Shown here: one piece after another, positions 54,698 to 63,110 of the stretch
Layout of the letters: each line of letters opens with the position of its first letter
Numbering within the stretch: the stretch's first letter is position 1
NCBI GenBank assembly: GCA_003452935.1
Contig: DMMY01000001.1
Coordinates: 62,001 to 126,000, forward strand
From: Elusimicrobiota bacterium
GTDB lineage: Bacteria; Elusimicrobiota; Elusimicrobia; UBA1565; UBA9628
Direction of reading: 5' to 3'
DNA length: 64,000 bases
Made by a program: the position numbers and the translations under genes
Notes under the pieces: generated by a model
What the model saw: only the letters and a program-made list of their open reading frames with translations
Told to the model about the DNA's origin: nothing
Databases searched by the model: none

Positions 54698-55468
54698 TTA
54701 TAAGGTCTCTGCGTGGGGATCGCGCAGGCTGTTGAGGATGTCGCGATAAACCGCGTCATCGAGGCCGGCATAGAAATGATAGAGGACTTTTTCACCCAGG
54801 ATATAGGACTCGATATAGGGTTGAGGCAGTTCTACCGCGAGTTGGATGCCGCTTAAGGATGAGACCTGGATGTTCTTTATGGAGAACTTGTCGCCCCTGG
54901 ATTGGTGTTGGGCGGCGATCAATTGGGAGAGTCGGTCTATGCCGGCGATGCTGCCGGCGAAGGGGTTGGGCTGGACCTCGAGGCGGACTATCCCCAGTTG
55001 TCCAAAGAGTCCCTCGTTAAGGAAGTTCGTTGGGTCGGTTCCAATCCGGCAGAAATGGACTACCTCCTGGGAGCGTTGGGGGTCCTTGAAGGAGTCGACG
55101 GCCTCATAAGACTTGGGCAAACGGATGACGTAGCCTGTTTGTCCGACAAAGGCGGCCTCGCCTCCGGAAGAAGCGAGTTGGGATGAGGGCGCAGAGGAAG
55201 GCGGGCTGGGCGACTGCATGCGGGAGACGATGAGCGCCGCCGCGGCCACGAGGACTGCGCCGATGATCAAGAAGATGAGACTGGCGCGGCTGGGGGTCGA
55301 GCGCGGCGAGGGATCCGCCGCGGTCTGGGGGGCCAGCAGCGCGGACTTCAGGGAGTCTTCGAAATCAGGGGCGCTGATGCCCTCGCTGGCCAGCTGCTGG
55401 CGCAAGTCGTCAACCGGGTGCTTGTCGAGATTGGCCTGGAGATAGGCGACGACTTCTGGTTTCACCAT
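54698..55468 (-). CDS. Single-pass membrane protein of unknown function
   Basis: A 256-residue protein. The cytoplasmic N-terminus (VVAYLQANLDKHPVDDLRQQLASEGI) resembles a small helical domain found on some anchored proteins. A membrane segment follows (ASLIFLIIGAVLVAAAALIVS, about 64-84), then a Ser/Pro linker and a C-terminal domain (GQTGYVIRLPKSYEAVD to the end) with a beta-rich pattern. No family assigned. It precedes the repeat-protein gene by 6 bases, so the two may work together. Confidence 0.6.
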   Translation of the reverse strand: MVKPEVVAYLQANLDKHPVDDLRQQLASEGISAPDFEDSLKSALLAPQTAADPSPRSTPSRASLIFLIIGAVLVAAAALIVSRMQSPSPPSSAPSSQLASSGGEAAFVGQTGYVIRLPKSYEAVDSFKDPQRSQEVVHFCRIGTDPTNFLNEGLFGQLGIVRLEVQPNPFAGSIAGIDRLSQLIAAQHQSRGDKFSIKNIQVSSLSGIQLAVELPQPYIESYILGEKVLYHFYAGLDDAVYRDILNSLRDPHAETL

Positions 55469-55563
55469 TCCTTGAAATGAGGAGGCGGCTGCCGTGATTG
55501 AGCGAGACGCTGTCTGATTTTACAATCTTTTTCAAGGGCCTGCCGGGGCTTCTGAAAAAGGCC

Positions 55564-55637
55564 TGCGCCCGGCAGGACTTGAACCTGCGACCAACCCGTT
55601 ATGAGCGGGCTGCTCTGACCAACTGAGCTACGGGCGC
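55564..55637 (-). tRNA. tRNA with CAT anticodon (elongator Met or Ile2)
   Basis: The 74 bases on minus fold as a full cloverleaf: 7-bp acceptor GCGCCCG/CGGGCGC, D-stem GCTC/GAGC, anticodon stem GCCCG/CGGGT around CTCATAA (anticodon CAT), T-arm GCAGG-TTCAAGT-CCTGC. CCA is not encoded. A paired G1-C72 speaks against initiator tRNA. The variable/T-arm sequence TTGGTCGCAGG resembles tRNA-Ile2 (lysidine-modified) more than elongator Met, but this cannot be decided without identity-element analysis. Confidence 0.92.
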
Positions 55638-55651
55638 GCATATGGATTCTA

Positions 55652-56140
55652 CTATACTTTTCCGGGGCACGGGGCGCCGGCCTCGGATTCCGACAACATC
55701 TGCTCGAAGACCTTGCTGCGAAACTCCAGGGGAGAGTGGACCTTCGCCAAGACGTCCTTGCCGCCGCCAGCGACCATGACGGTGACGTCTCCGTAGTCGA
55801 GCAACATCCCGGCGAGGCCTTGGTTGACTGTAATGACTCCGACCTTGCCGAGCGTGGTTTCCAAGGTCTGCCGCCTGGGCCATCCGGCCTTGATGAAAAA
55901 CCGTTTGTTCGTCAATCCGTATTCGCAGGACAGATGCCTGCTAAAGAGAGGCAGACTGGCGGCTAGAACCCCGGCGGCGGCCAGCAGGCCGAGCTCAAAG
56001 GACCAGAAGCGGGCGATCGCCAAGCTCAACGCCGTTCCCGTCAGCCAAAGAAAGGCGGGCTGCAGAAAAACGACGGGGTGCGGCCGCGTTCTATGCACGA
56101 GCCGCTCTCCCGGCAGTAATGTCTCATTGATGTAGCACAT
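55652..56140 (-). CDS. PH-domain (bPH/DUF304-type) membrane protein
   Basis: A 162-residue protein. The N-terminus INETLLPGERLVHRTRPHPVVF, then two adjacent membrane helices, then a bacterial PH-like domain (CEYGLTNKRFFIKAGWPRRQTLETTLGKV), match the YdbS/YdbT-like DUF304 family. Such proteins are common but their role is unclear. It sits just upstream of the tRNA on minus. Confidence 0.75.
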   Translation of the reverse strand: MCYINETLLPGERLVHRTRPHPVVFLQPAFLWLTGTALSLAIARFWSFELGLLAAAGVLAASLPLFSRHLSCEYGLTNKRFFIKAGWPRRQTLETTLGKVGVITVNQGLAGMLLDYGDVTVMVAGGGKDVLAKVHSPLEFRSKVFEQMLSESEAGAPCPGKV

Positions 56141-56161
56141 GGCGCCTCCAATAATGTCCTT

Positions 56162-57049
56162 TTACATTTCAAATCGTGTCATGAGATGGAGCGCTGCGCC
56201 GGTCAAGGGAGGATTGCCGCCGGCCAGGAACCACAGGCGTTCCCGGATACCGGTCCCGGAGCTCTCCATGATGACCAGCCGTCTCGCTTTTAAGTCTTCC
56301 TGGATAGTCGCGGCGCTTAGCGCGGCCACGCCCTCGGCCCGTATGGCCATCAGACGCAGGAGCTCGGGGTCATTGGCCTGCGCCGCGATATGGAAGCGAA
56401 TCCGCGCTCGGCGGAGGTATCCGTCCACTTGCTTGCGCAGCGCGTGATCCGGAGGTCTAAGCAGCAAGGGGAACTCTGGCCCGGCGGCGGAAAGCGGCCC
56501 AAGGCTGTCCCGCAGCCGCGGCGACGTCACGAAGTGAACCGGAGATTCGCATACCAGCCGCGCCTGCAATTGCTTGCTCAAGTCGGCCGGGAAGTCCAGG
56601 TCGGATATCGCGAAGTCCAAGGAGCGCAGCCGGAGCTTTGCCAGCAATTCCCCATGAGGGCAAGCGAGCACGGTGGCTCCGCCGCCCGTCTCCGAAACCG
56701 ATACGGAGTCGAGAATGCGCAGGATGATCTGGCGAGAGACGGATTCTGCGGCGCCCACGCGCAATGAAACGGGAGACGGCGCCTGCCGCGGGCACAAGGC
56801 GCGGACCAGCGCGTCTCCGTTTCGAAAGATGTTTTCACAGTAGTCGAAAGCGGTTTTTCCCGCCGGCGTCAGGCAGACGCCGCGACGGCTGCGGTGGAAC
56901 AGCCGCGTATTCAGGGATTTTTCCAATCGCTGAAGCTGGAGACTGAGCGTGGGCTGGGCCAAGAGCAATTGGTCCTTGGCCCTGGTCATGCTGCCGGCCT
57001 TGGCCGTGATCCAAAAATAGTAGAGGTGGTGATAATTAAGAGAAAGCAT
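56162..57049 (-). CDS. LysR-family transcriptional regulator, NhaR-like
   Basis: A 295-residue regulator. The N-terminal helix-turn-helix (MLSLNYHHLYYFWITAKAGS, AQPTLSLQLQRLEKSLNTRLFHRSRRG) closely resembles NhaR, the sodium-responsive activator of nhaA. The C-terminal half is a periplasmic-binding-type sensor domain. No antiporter gene is adjacent, so the target is unknown. An unusually AT-rich promoter region lies directly upstream. Confidence 0.83.
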   Translation of the reverse strand: MLSLNYHHLYYFWITAKAGSMTRAKDQLLLAQPTLSLQLQRLEKSLNTRLFHRSRRGVCLTPAGKTAFDYCENIFRNGDALVRALCPRQAPSPVSLRVGAAESVSRQIILRILDSVSVSETGGGATVLACPHGELLAKLRLRSLDFAISDLDFPADLSKQLQARLVCESPVHFVTSPRLRDSLGPLSAAGPEFPLLLRPPDHALRKQVDGYLRRARIRFHIAAQANDPELLRLMAIRAEGVAALSAATIQEDLKARRLVIMESSGTGIRERLWFLAGGNPPLTGAALHLMTRFEM

Positions 57050-57112
57050 TTAATACATAAATATATAATATTATTAATATTGATAAAACAAATATATAAA
57101 ACAATGCAAAGA
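57050..57112 (-). promoter_or_regulatory. AT-rich promoter region of the LysR-type gene
   Basis: About 60 bases are over 80 percent AT in a GC-rich setting. On minus, TTGCAT near 57110 is followed about 17-18 bases later by TTATCA/TATCAA, a plausible -35/-10 pair. Short AATATT-type dyads lie between it and the start and may be regulator sites. Confidence 0.4.
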
Positions 57113-57148
57113 AAGGCGCCAATAGGGGAACAATCCGATGGGATATTC

Positions 57149-57709
57149 TTAGCGGCGGCGCGGGCGAACCAAAGTCAGGCCGGTCATGATTCCGAGGCCC
57201 AAGCCCAAGATGGCGCCGGCCAGGACATCGGCCGGAAAATGCACGCCCACATAGACGCGGCTATAGGCGACCAGTGCGGCCATCAGCAGCGCCGCCCAGC
57301 GCAAGCCGGGATAGGCCAGCCCCAGCACCGCGGCGGCGCTAAAGGAGTTGGCCGCGTGGTTGGAAGGAAAGCTGTAGCCGACATGCGCGCGCGTGCGCAA
57401 GACCACGGAGACGCCGGCCTTCTCCGGGCGGGCGCGTTGAAACCAAGGCTTGATGAATCGGTGGGATAATGCGTCCGAAAGCGCCACGGCCAGGGTCAGC
57501 GCGGCGATGGCGCGCAAGGCTCGTCCGCGCTGGGCATACAGCCACCATAGGATCGCCGCGGGCAAGGCTCCCCAGACCAGTATGCGGTTCCTGTTGAGGT
57601 CGGTCAGGAAGGGAAATACTACGTCGAACCAGGAGTTCGTCCACACTTGGTTGACCTGATGGAATAGCGCTTCATCCAGCCCGCGCACCGCCGCCCAAAA
57701 AGCGTTCAT
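57149..57709 (-). CDS. PAP2-family membrane phosphatase
   Basis: A 186-residue polytopic protein with the three PAP2 motifs: KPWFQRARP (motif 1), PSNHAANSF (motif 2, with Asn for the usual Gly) and SRVYVGVHFPADVLAG (motif 3). It likely dephosphorylates lipid pyrophosphates such as undecaprenyl-PP or phosphatidylglycerol-P on the outer face of the inner membrane. ATG 57709 is preferred because TATAAT (57726-57721) overlaps the upstream ATG at 57724. Confidence 0.85.
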   Translation of the reverse strand: MNAFWAAVRGLDEALFHQVNQVWTNSWFDVVFPFLTDLNRNRILVWGALPAAILWWLYAQRGRALRAIAALTLAVALSDALSHRFIKPWFQRARPEKAGVSVVLRTRAHVGYSFPSNHAANSFSAAAVLGLAYPGLRWAALLMAALVAYSRVYVGVHFPADVLAGAILGLGLGIMTGLTLVRPRRR

Positions 57710-57720
57710 GATTGGCCCAG

Positions 57721-57726
57721 TCATTA
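57721..57726 (-). promoter_or_regulatory. -10 box of the PAP2 gene
   Basis: TATAAT on minus, 11 bases before ATG 57709. It overlaps the alternative ATG, which makes the inner start more likely. Confidence 0.4.
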
Positions 57727-57781
57727 TACAAGATGAGCTGCGTTGGGCCCAGACCGGCGTGGAACCGGCGTGACGAGGAAA

Positions 57782-57811
57782 TTGACTCTCTCTCCGGTAA
57801 AAAACTATTGT
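57782..57811 (+). promoter_or_regulatory. Promoter of the ZIP transporter gene
   Basis: TTGACT (57782-57787), 18-base spacer, TATTGT (57806-57811). The ATG at 57818 would lie at or next to the transcription start, giving a leaderless mRNA; no ribosome binding site is visible. Confidence 0.5.
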
Positions 57812-57817
57812 GATGTC

Positions 57818-58537
57818 ATGCTTGTCGCCATTCTTGGGGCGGGTTTGGTCGCGACCGCTATCGGCGGCATGGTCCCATGGGCTCAGAACCTTCTTTCCCG
57901 GCCGAGCCTGCGCCGGCTTTTCGCGTTTCGCTCTGGCATCCTGGTGGCGGTCACATTCCTGGATTTGCTTCCGGAGGCTTGGAAATATCATCCCACCATG
58001 GCTGGCACCGGAGCGATGGGGGCGTTTTTTCTGCTTTACGTAATCCAGAATTTCACCATGGTCGACTCTTGCACCGAGTATCTGGAGGATTGCCAGACGC
58101 ATGTCCTGGGTTGGGCGGCTCTGGCCGGTCTTTTCACCCATGCTTTCATGGACGGCTTTAATCTGTCGGTCGCCTTTGCGGCCAACGGCGCAGCCGGCAT
58201 GGCCGTCGGCGGCGCCATGGTTCTGCATAAGATCATGGACGGCTTCACTCTTACGTCGATTTTTGGGCAGGCCGGATATTCCCACGGGCGCAGTCTCCTA
58301 TTGCTGGCTATCATGGCCGCGGCCACGCCCTTGGGTTGCGGGATCAGCCGACTCGGACTCACCGAACTGAGCCCGGGATGGTCGGCGGTTTTGTTAGGCA
58401 TCTCCGGCGGCTCCTTCCTTTACCTGAGCGCGGCCGAGTTCGCTCCCCGACTGCATCGGCGCGCGGATTTTTCGGCCTTCGCAGCCTTCGGCGTGGGCGT
58501 GTTGTCGATGTGGGCGCTGCACGGCCTATCCCATTAG
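57818..58537 (+). CDS. ZIP-family metal transporter
   Basis: A 239-residue transporter with seven or eight hydrophobic helices. The metal-site helices carry HAFMDGFNLSVAF (TM4) and HKIMDGFTL (TM5), in place of the usual HNxPEG and HExPEG, so both glutamates are aspartate and the prolines methionine. It probably moves zinc, iron or another divalent metal into the cytoplasm. ATG 57818 follows a good promoter at leaderless distance; a longer reading from 57743 would pass through the promoter. Confidence 0.8.
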   Translation: MLVAILGAGLVATAIGGMVPWAQNLLSRPSLRRLFAFRSGILVAVTFLDLLPEAWKYHPTMAGTGAMGAFFLLYVIQNFTMVDSCTEYLEDCQTHVLGWAALAGLFTHAFMDGFNLSVAFAANGAAGMAVGGAMVLHKIMDGFTLTSIFGQAGYSHGRSLLLLAIMAAATPLGCGISRLGLTELSPGWSAVLLGISGGSFLYLSAAEFAPRLHRRADFSAFAAFGVGVLSMWALHGLSH

Positions 58538-58602
58538 CGCCGCTAATAGTTTCGGGATTTGGTAGAATAATTTTGTCGCCCCAAAGATAAGGAGCCCCCA
58601 TC

Positions 58603-59952
58603 ATGAGAATTTTGTGCCTTAATTGCGGCAGCTCGTCCGTCAAATACAGGCTTTACGACTGGGCCAAGCAGGAGACCTTGGCCACCGGCATCGTGGAACG
58701 GGTCACGGTCGGCGGCTCTTTTATCGCCCACGAGACCAACGGCCGGGAAAAGCTTATCATCAAGCGGGAATGTCCCGACCATAAGATGGCCATCAAGCTG
58801 GTCATGGACACCTTGGTCCATCCGGAACACGGGGTCATCCCCGACACCAAAAGCATAGCGGCCGTGGGGCATCGCGTGGTGCACGGGGGCGAGAAATTCG
58901 CCAAGTCCGTCTTGATTGACGACGAGGCGATCGACGCCTTTAAGAGGATTTCGGCTCTGGCCCCGCTGCATAATCCTCCCAACATCATGGGCATCGAGGC
59001 GGCTAAGGATCTCATGCCCGCGATTCCGCATGTGGCCATCATGGATACCGCCTGGCATCAAACCATGCCCGCGCACGCCTACGTCTACGCCCTGCCCTAC
59101 GCCTGGTACGAGAAATACGGCGTTCGGCGCTATGGATTCCATGGCACTTCTTTCCTTTATAATGCCAAGCGCGCGGCCGTGCTGCTGGACAAGGATCCGT
59201 TCAAGTGCAATCTGGTCATCTGCCACATCGGCAACGGCGCCTCGATCAACGCGGTTCACAACGGCCTTTCCTACGACACATCCATGGGCATGACGCCGTT
59301 GGAAGGCCTGGTCATGGGCACGCGGGCTGGAGACCATGACCCGGCCATTGATTTCTTCGTCATGGCCAAGGAAGGCGTCTCTCCCAAGGAGATGGACTCG
59401 ATTTTGAACAAGAAGTCCGGCATTCTCGGAGTCACCGGACAGTTTACCGACCGCCGTGACGTTGAGGAGGCCGCGGCCAAGGGCGATGCGCGCGCGGCTC
59501 TGGCCATGCAGATCGAGGGATATCGAATCAAGAAGTACATCGGCGCTTATGCTGCCGCGGTGGGAGGCCTCGATGCGGTGGTCTTCACGGCGGGAGTGGG
59601 GGAAATGAGCGACCAGATACGCGCCATCGCGCTAGACGGGCTCGATTGCCTTGGGATCAAGCTGGATGGGGACAAGAACCGATTGACGCACACCCGCAAC
59701 GCGGAGTGCGATATCTCGGCTAAGGATTCCCGGGCCAAGGTCTTCGTCGTCCCCACGGATGAGGAGCGCGTCTTCATAGAAGACGTGGTGGCCATCAATG
59801 AGGGGACATATGACGTGCACACTCGGTTTACCTACGGATTCCAAGCGCCGGACTATCGCAACACCATGCGCGACGAAGCCTTCGTCAAGGAACTCGCGCG
59901 CAAACCCGGCCTGGCGCAGGTCGCCTGCCGCCCGCCCAAAGTCAAGGTTTAA
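58603..59952 (+). CDS. ackA: Acetate kinase
   Basis: A 449-residue kinase converting acetyl phosphate and ADP to acetate and ATP. Motifs: NCGSSSVKY at the start, GHRVVHGGEKF, MDTAWHQTMP (catalytic Asp), YGFHGTSF, HIGNGASI, GTRAGDHDP and FTAGVGEMS, DEERVFI near the end. It is about 45 residues longer than most AckA, the excess being a C-terminal tail (DVHTRFTYGFQAPDYRNTM...). AAGGAG precedes the ATG. No pta gene is adjacent. It marks a fermentative acetate pathway. Confidence 0.95.
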   Translation: MRILCLNCGSSSVKYRLYDWAKQETLATGIVERVTVGGSFIAHETNGREKLIIKRECPDHKMAIKLVMDTLVHPEHGVIPDTKSIAAVGHRVVHGGEKFAKSVLIDDEAIDAFKRISALAPLHNPPNIMGIEAAKDLMPAIPHVAIMDTAWHQTMPAHAYVYALPYAWYEKYGVRRYGFHGTSFLYNAKRAAVLLDKDPFKCNLVICHIGNGASINAVHNGLSYDTSMGMTPLEGLVMGTRAGDHDPAIDFFVMAKEGVSPKEMDSILNKKSGILGVTGQFTDRRDVEEAAAKGDARAALAMQIEGYRIKKYIGAYAAAVGGLDAVVFTAGVGEMSDQIRAIALDGLDCLGIKLDGDKNRLTHTRNAECDISAKDSRAKVFVVPTDEERVFIEDVVAINEGTYDVHTRFTYGFQAPDYRNTMRDEAFVKELARKPGLAQVACRPPKVKV

Positions 59953-59969
59953 TCGGGAACTTGGCGCTC

Positions 59970-60136
59970 AACCTGGATTATTCAGTTGGATCGTGGAATT
60001 CGACGAAACATTCCGGGATATTTCTGTGCAAAATCTTTCGTCCATACCGCAGAGGGTATGAACTCAAGATTTTGCGTCGAACTATCCACGGACTGTTTCG
60101 TCTCGGTCCGGCACGCCCAACTGAATAATCCAGGTT
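59970..60136. repeat. 167-bp nested inverted repeat with perfect 20-bp terminal arms
   Basis: The ends are AACCTGGATTATTCAGTTGG (59970-59989) and its exact reverse complement (60117-60136). Further pairs nest inside on the same axis: GACGAAACA/TGTTTCGTC (60002/60094), GCAAAATCTT/AAGATTTTGC (60028/60066) and CATACC/GGTATG (60043/60055) with a 6-base loop. The whole can fold into one long bulged hairpin. It lies between convergent ackA and the DUF2490 gene, whose stop codon overlaps the right end. It looks like a MITE-type or other non-autonomous element, or a large structured terminator. No target duplication is obvious. Confidence 0.75.
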
Positions 60137-60815
60137 AACGGCCGGTCTCGAACGAGAGCCAAAGGGCCACTGTGTTGTAGCGGGCAAATCCCCTGGAAGT
60201 CTTGGCGCTTTCGACTCGGTAAAACAAGGTCGCCGTAGCGCCCGGGAAGACCGCCTTGGACAAGCCGATATCGCTCCATAACGTCGTGGTTTGGCGCAGC
60301 CACAGGTCGTAAAATATCTCGTTGGCCGCAAATGGAGCCAGCCGCAGGGCGCCGAGCTGGATCGGGTAGGAGAACTTGAGGGCGTTGCGAAAGACCCAGC
60401 GGTCGCGCGACTTATCGATCCAGCGGCGCTCGAATTTGCTGGCATCCGACACGGTAAGGCCGCCGATCCGGGCCTTGGGTTCGGCTATGAGCTCGAGGCG
60501 GTGCTGATCGAGCCAGGGGCGCGCCATGGCGGCCCGCGAGGCTTGGTAGCGATAAGCGCAGGCCAGGCTGAGCCAGGGGCGAGGGCTCCAGGCTGCGCCG
60601 GGGCGGACGTAGGCGGCATAGATGCCGTCTAAATCCCGGCTGGAGTAAGATTCGCCGCCCAGCAAGGCGCGCCAGTTCCCGACGCGATGGGCCCAAAACA
60701 AACCGCCGATGCCCCGCGCATCTTCGAGGGTAGCGGCACGTCCTGCTGCCGGCGCGATCAAGATAGAGCAGCATAAAAACGCGAGTCCGGCGTGGTTTTT
60801 CAACCCAAATATCAT
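60135..60815 (-). CDS. DUF2490-family putative outer membrane beta-barrel protein
   Basis: A 226-residue exported protein (signal peptide ending about AGRAA). The mature part has alternating aromatic strands typical of a small barrel: [58 protein letters not shown], ending [13 protein letters not shown]. This pattern matches DUF2490, proteins of unknown function in diderms. Its stop codon lies in the right arm of the inverted repeat. It follows the degenerate M3 peptidase gene by 19 bases. Confidence 0.75.
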
Positions 60816-60834
60816 GCCATATCTTAAGCTGGGA

Positions 60835-62994
60835 TCAACGCTCCAGTCGCGCCCGAATCAGGGGAGGCGCGGGCCAGTCCGGCTCAGACGGCCATTGCTC
60901 CGGGGCTTCTTGACGAAAAAGATCAGCGGGCCCAGCCTCCAGGGCCGGACGTTGGCCCAGAAACATGCGCAGCGATTCCTCCGGAGGCCGAGCGCTGCCC
61001 GGCTCAAGCAGAGTATCACGAAGATGCCTGCCGCCGACCGGATTGGAGAGGCCGTCCTCCAGCAGGCGCCGCCATATCTGCCGGCCAATGATGCGGGACG
61101 ATATTCGATAATATGCTTGAGCGCCGTGCCAAGCCAGCGCGGTTATCGCGGACGCCGGGTGCGTTCCGGCCGTGATAGGGATAAGGGCGATGCTCTTGAC
61201 CGCGCGTTCATAGAGCCGCGCAGCGTCGCCGGCCGCGGACCCGGAGTGGGCTTGGAGGTCGAAGATAGCGAAAGCGATTTCCCGCAGACTCGACAGAGAG
61301 CCGCCCTGGCCGCGGACGCCGACGAGACCGCGCCATATGGCAGCCGGCAGGCGCTGGACTTGGCCGCGGTAATGCCCTGATATTTCGGTCAGAATTTCGG
61401 GTTGCCAAGCCAACTCTTGGAACGCGCAAGCGACGGCGTCCGCGGCAAATCCTGGCCAAGAAGGGCCTGAGAATCGGCCGTAGCGGGTTCGAACGAAGGC
61501 TTGCTGCAGGACATGGCCCATTGCGTGGAATAGAGCCTCCACGTCCTCATGGCGCAACAGGCGGGGCTGGCCAGGGGCGGCCGCGCCGAAATCAGCCACT
61601 AAGGCGCAGGCCGGGGCTTGGGTGCCGCCGTCGGGACGCATGCGGCCGCGGGCCAGGGTGAATACGAGAGGACGCGCGCTTTTGCCTTCCCGATGGAAAA
61701 GATCCATATATAAATAGGCCAGGACGTCCGCGCTTTGCGAGTCGCGGAGCGCATAGAGGCGAACGTCCGGATGCCAGGCCGTGGCGTTGCCGATGAGCTG
61801 TATACGTATGCCTAGCATCCGCTCGAACACGGCCAGGGTCTTGTCAATGGTGGGGCCGGCCGGGAAGAATTCCCTGCTGGATGAGTCAACGCTGCTTGGA
61901 TAAAGCCCCGTTCTTAGGCGGAAGTCGATATAGGGCCAATCCCAGGCCGTAATCTTCGGCTTTGCCTTGGGTCCGGCCGGTTGGCGCTGGAGTTGGGATA
62001 AAACCTGCAGCTCAGCCAGGGCGTCGGGCCTGAGACGGCGGGCCAGGGCGGTTAAGGCGGCGATCATCCGCCCCGGCCTGGGCTCTGCTGAGTCTTTCAT
62101 TAGGAGAGAGGCGTAGGAATGATGCCCCAGCAGCCGGGCATAGCTCCGGCGCAGAGAGAGCATTTCTTTAAGGAGCGGGGAGTTTGCGGCCGCCCCGCGG
62201 TTATGGAATAGGAATTCCATGTTTTTGCGCGAGGTCTCGTCTTGGACCAAGGTCATGACCAGGGAATAATTTTCCGGAGTCGCCACGACGCGAAACAGAC
62301 CGCGGTCTTGCGGCAGTCTGCTCAGAACGTACTCCGGCAATCCCGCGAGTTCTTCACGCGCGAAAAGCATGGTATCGCGAGTGTCCGCGATATTTTGGGC
62401 GAAGGCGGTCTCCAGGACGCCTAGACGTTCGCGGATGAAGCTCAGTTCGGCACGGTCCTCGGCGGACAGATCCGCGCCGCCCATTTCAAAATCCTCCAGC
62501 TCTTTTTTTACCAAGAGCCCGCGCTCTCCGGCAAGGGGCTTGTGTTCAGAGTCGTATTCAACGACAGCCCGGTACAAATCCGAGCGAAAGAAGACTTTTT
62601 GTTCGAAGGCGTCAACGCGGGTTTGGCACTCTTGTCCCGCGGAGCGTCCTGCCGACGTTGTCGCCACATATCGCAGCAAGATTGCCGGAGCCGCGGCATC
62701 CTCAAGGTCTTGCAGAGCGTTTTCGATCGCTTCCGGGGTGTTGGCGAAGGTGCGAGCTGGCGCGGAGAGGGAGGTCACTGCGCGTATGCCGGTCTCGGCG
62801 CGACGGACGGCGTCCTGGCAAAGGTCGTTGACTTGATCCGGGGTTGCTGACCAGATGTGCGGCGCCGCCGGCGCGGGAGCCGCTGGAGCAATCGCAGGCT
62901 CGGCCCAGACGGGGGCCCAGGCCACTAGGGGGAAGAGGAGAAGAATTTTATGGGACCGCGGCTGGAGGGTTAATGGCGGCATGACTAATGACAT
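60835..62994 (-). CDS. Secreted M3-family peptidase homologue with degenerate zinc site
   Basis: A 719-residue protein with signal peptide ([15 protein letters not shown]) and the M3 (oligopeptidase) helical fold. The region aligned with HExGH is HAMGH (490-494), so the catalytic Glu is Ala. The third zinc ligand, Glu 25 residues later, is Asp519. The late GYxAxYYxY loop is replaced by WHGAQAYYR. Both zinc histidines remain. It is therefore probably not a normal peptidase; it may bind peptides or metal. Exact start (Met1 or Met5) is open. It is divergent from the flavoprotein gene. Confidence 0.7.
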
Positions 62995-63042
62995 AATAAA
63001 TCATATATAAGGTAAAGCTCTATATTGTGACGCGGCACGAAC

Positions 63043-63071
63043 TTGTCAAAAGCCTTGGACACTGATAGACT
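63043..63071 (+). promoter_or_regulatory. Promoter of the thioredoxin-reductase-like gene
   Basis: TTGTCA (63043-63048), 17-base spacer, TAGACT (63066-63071). It would start transcription near 63078, leaving about 33 bases before ATG 63111. Confidence 0.45.
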
Positions 63072-63110
63072 TTAGCCTCGATGTGGAAAAAAGTCATGAG
63101 GCGCGGGTCT

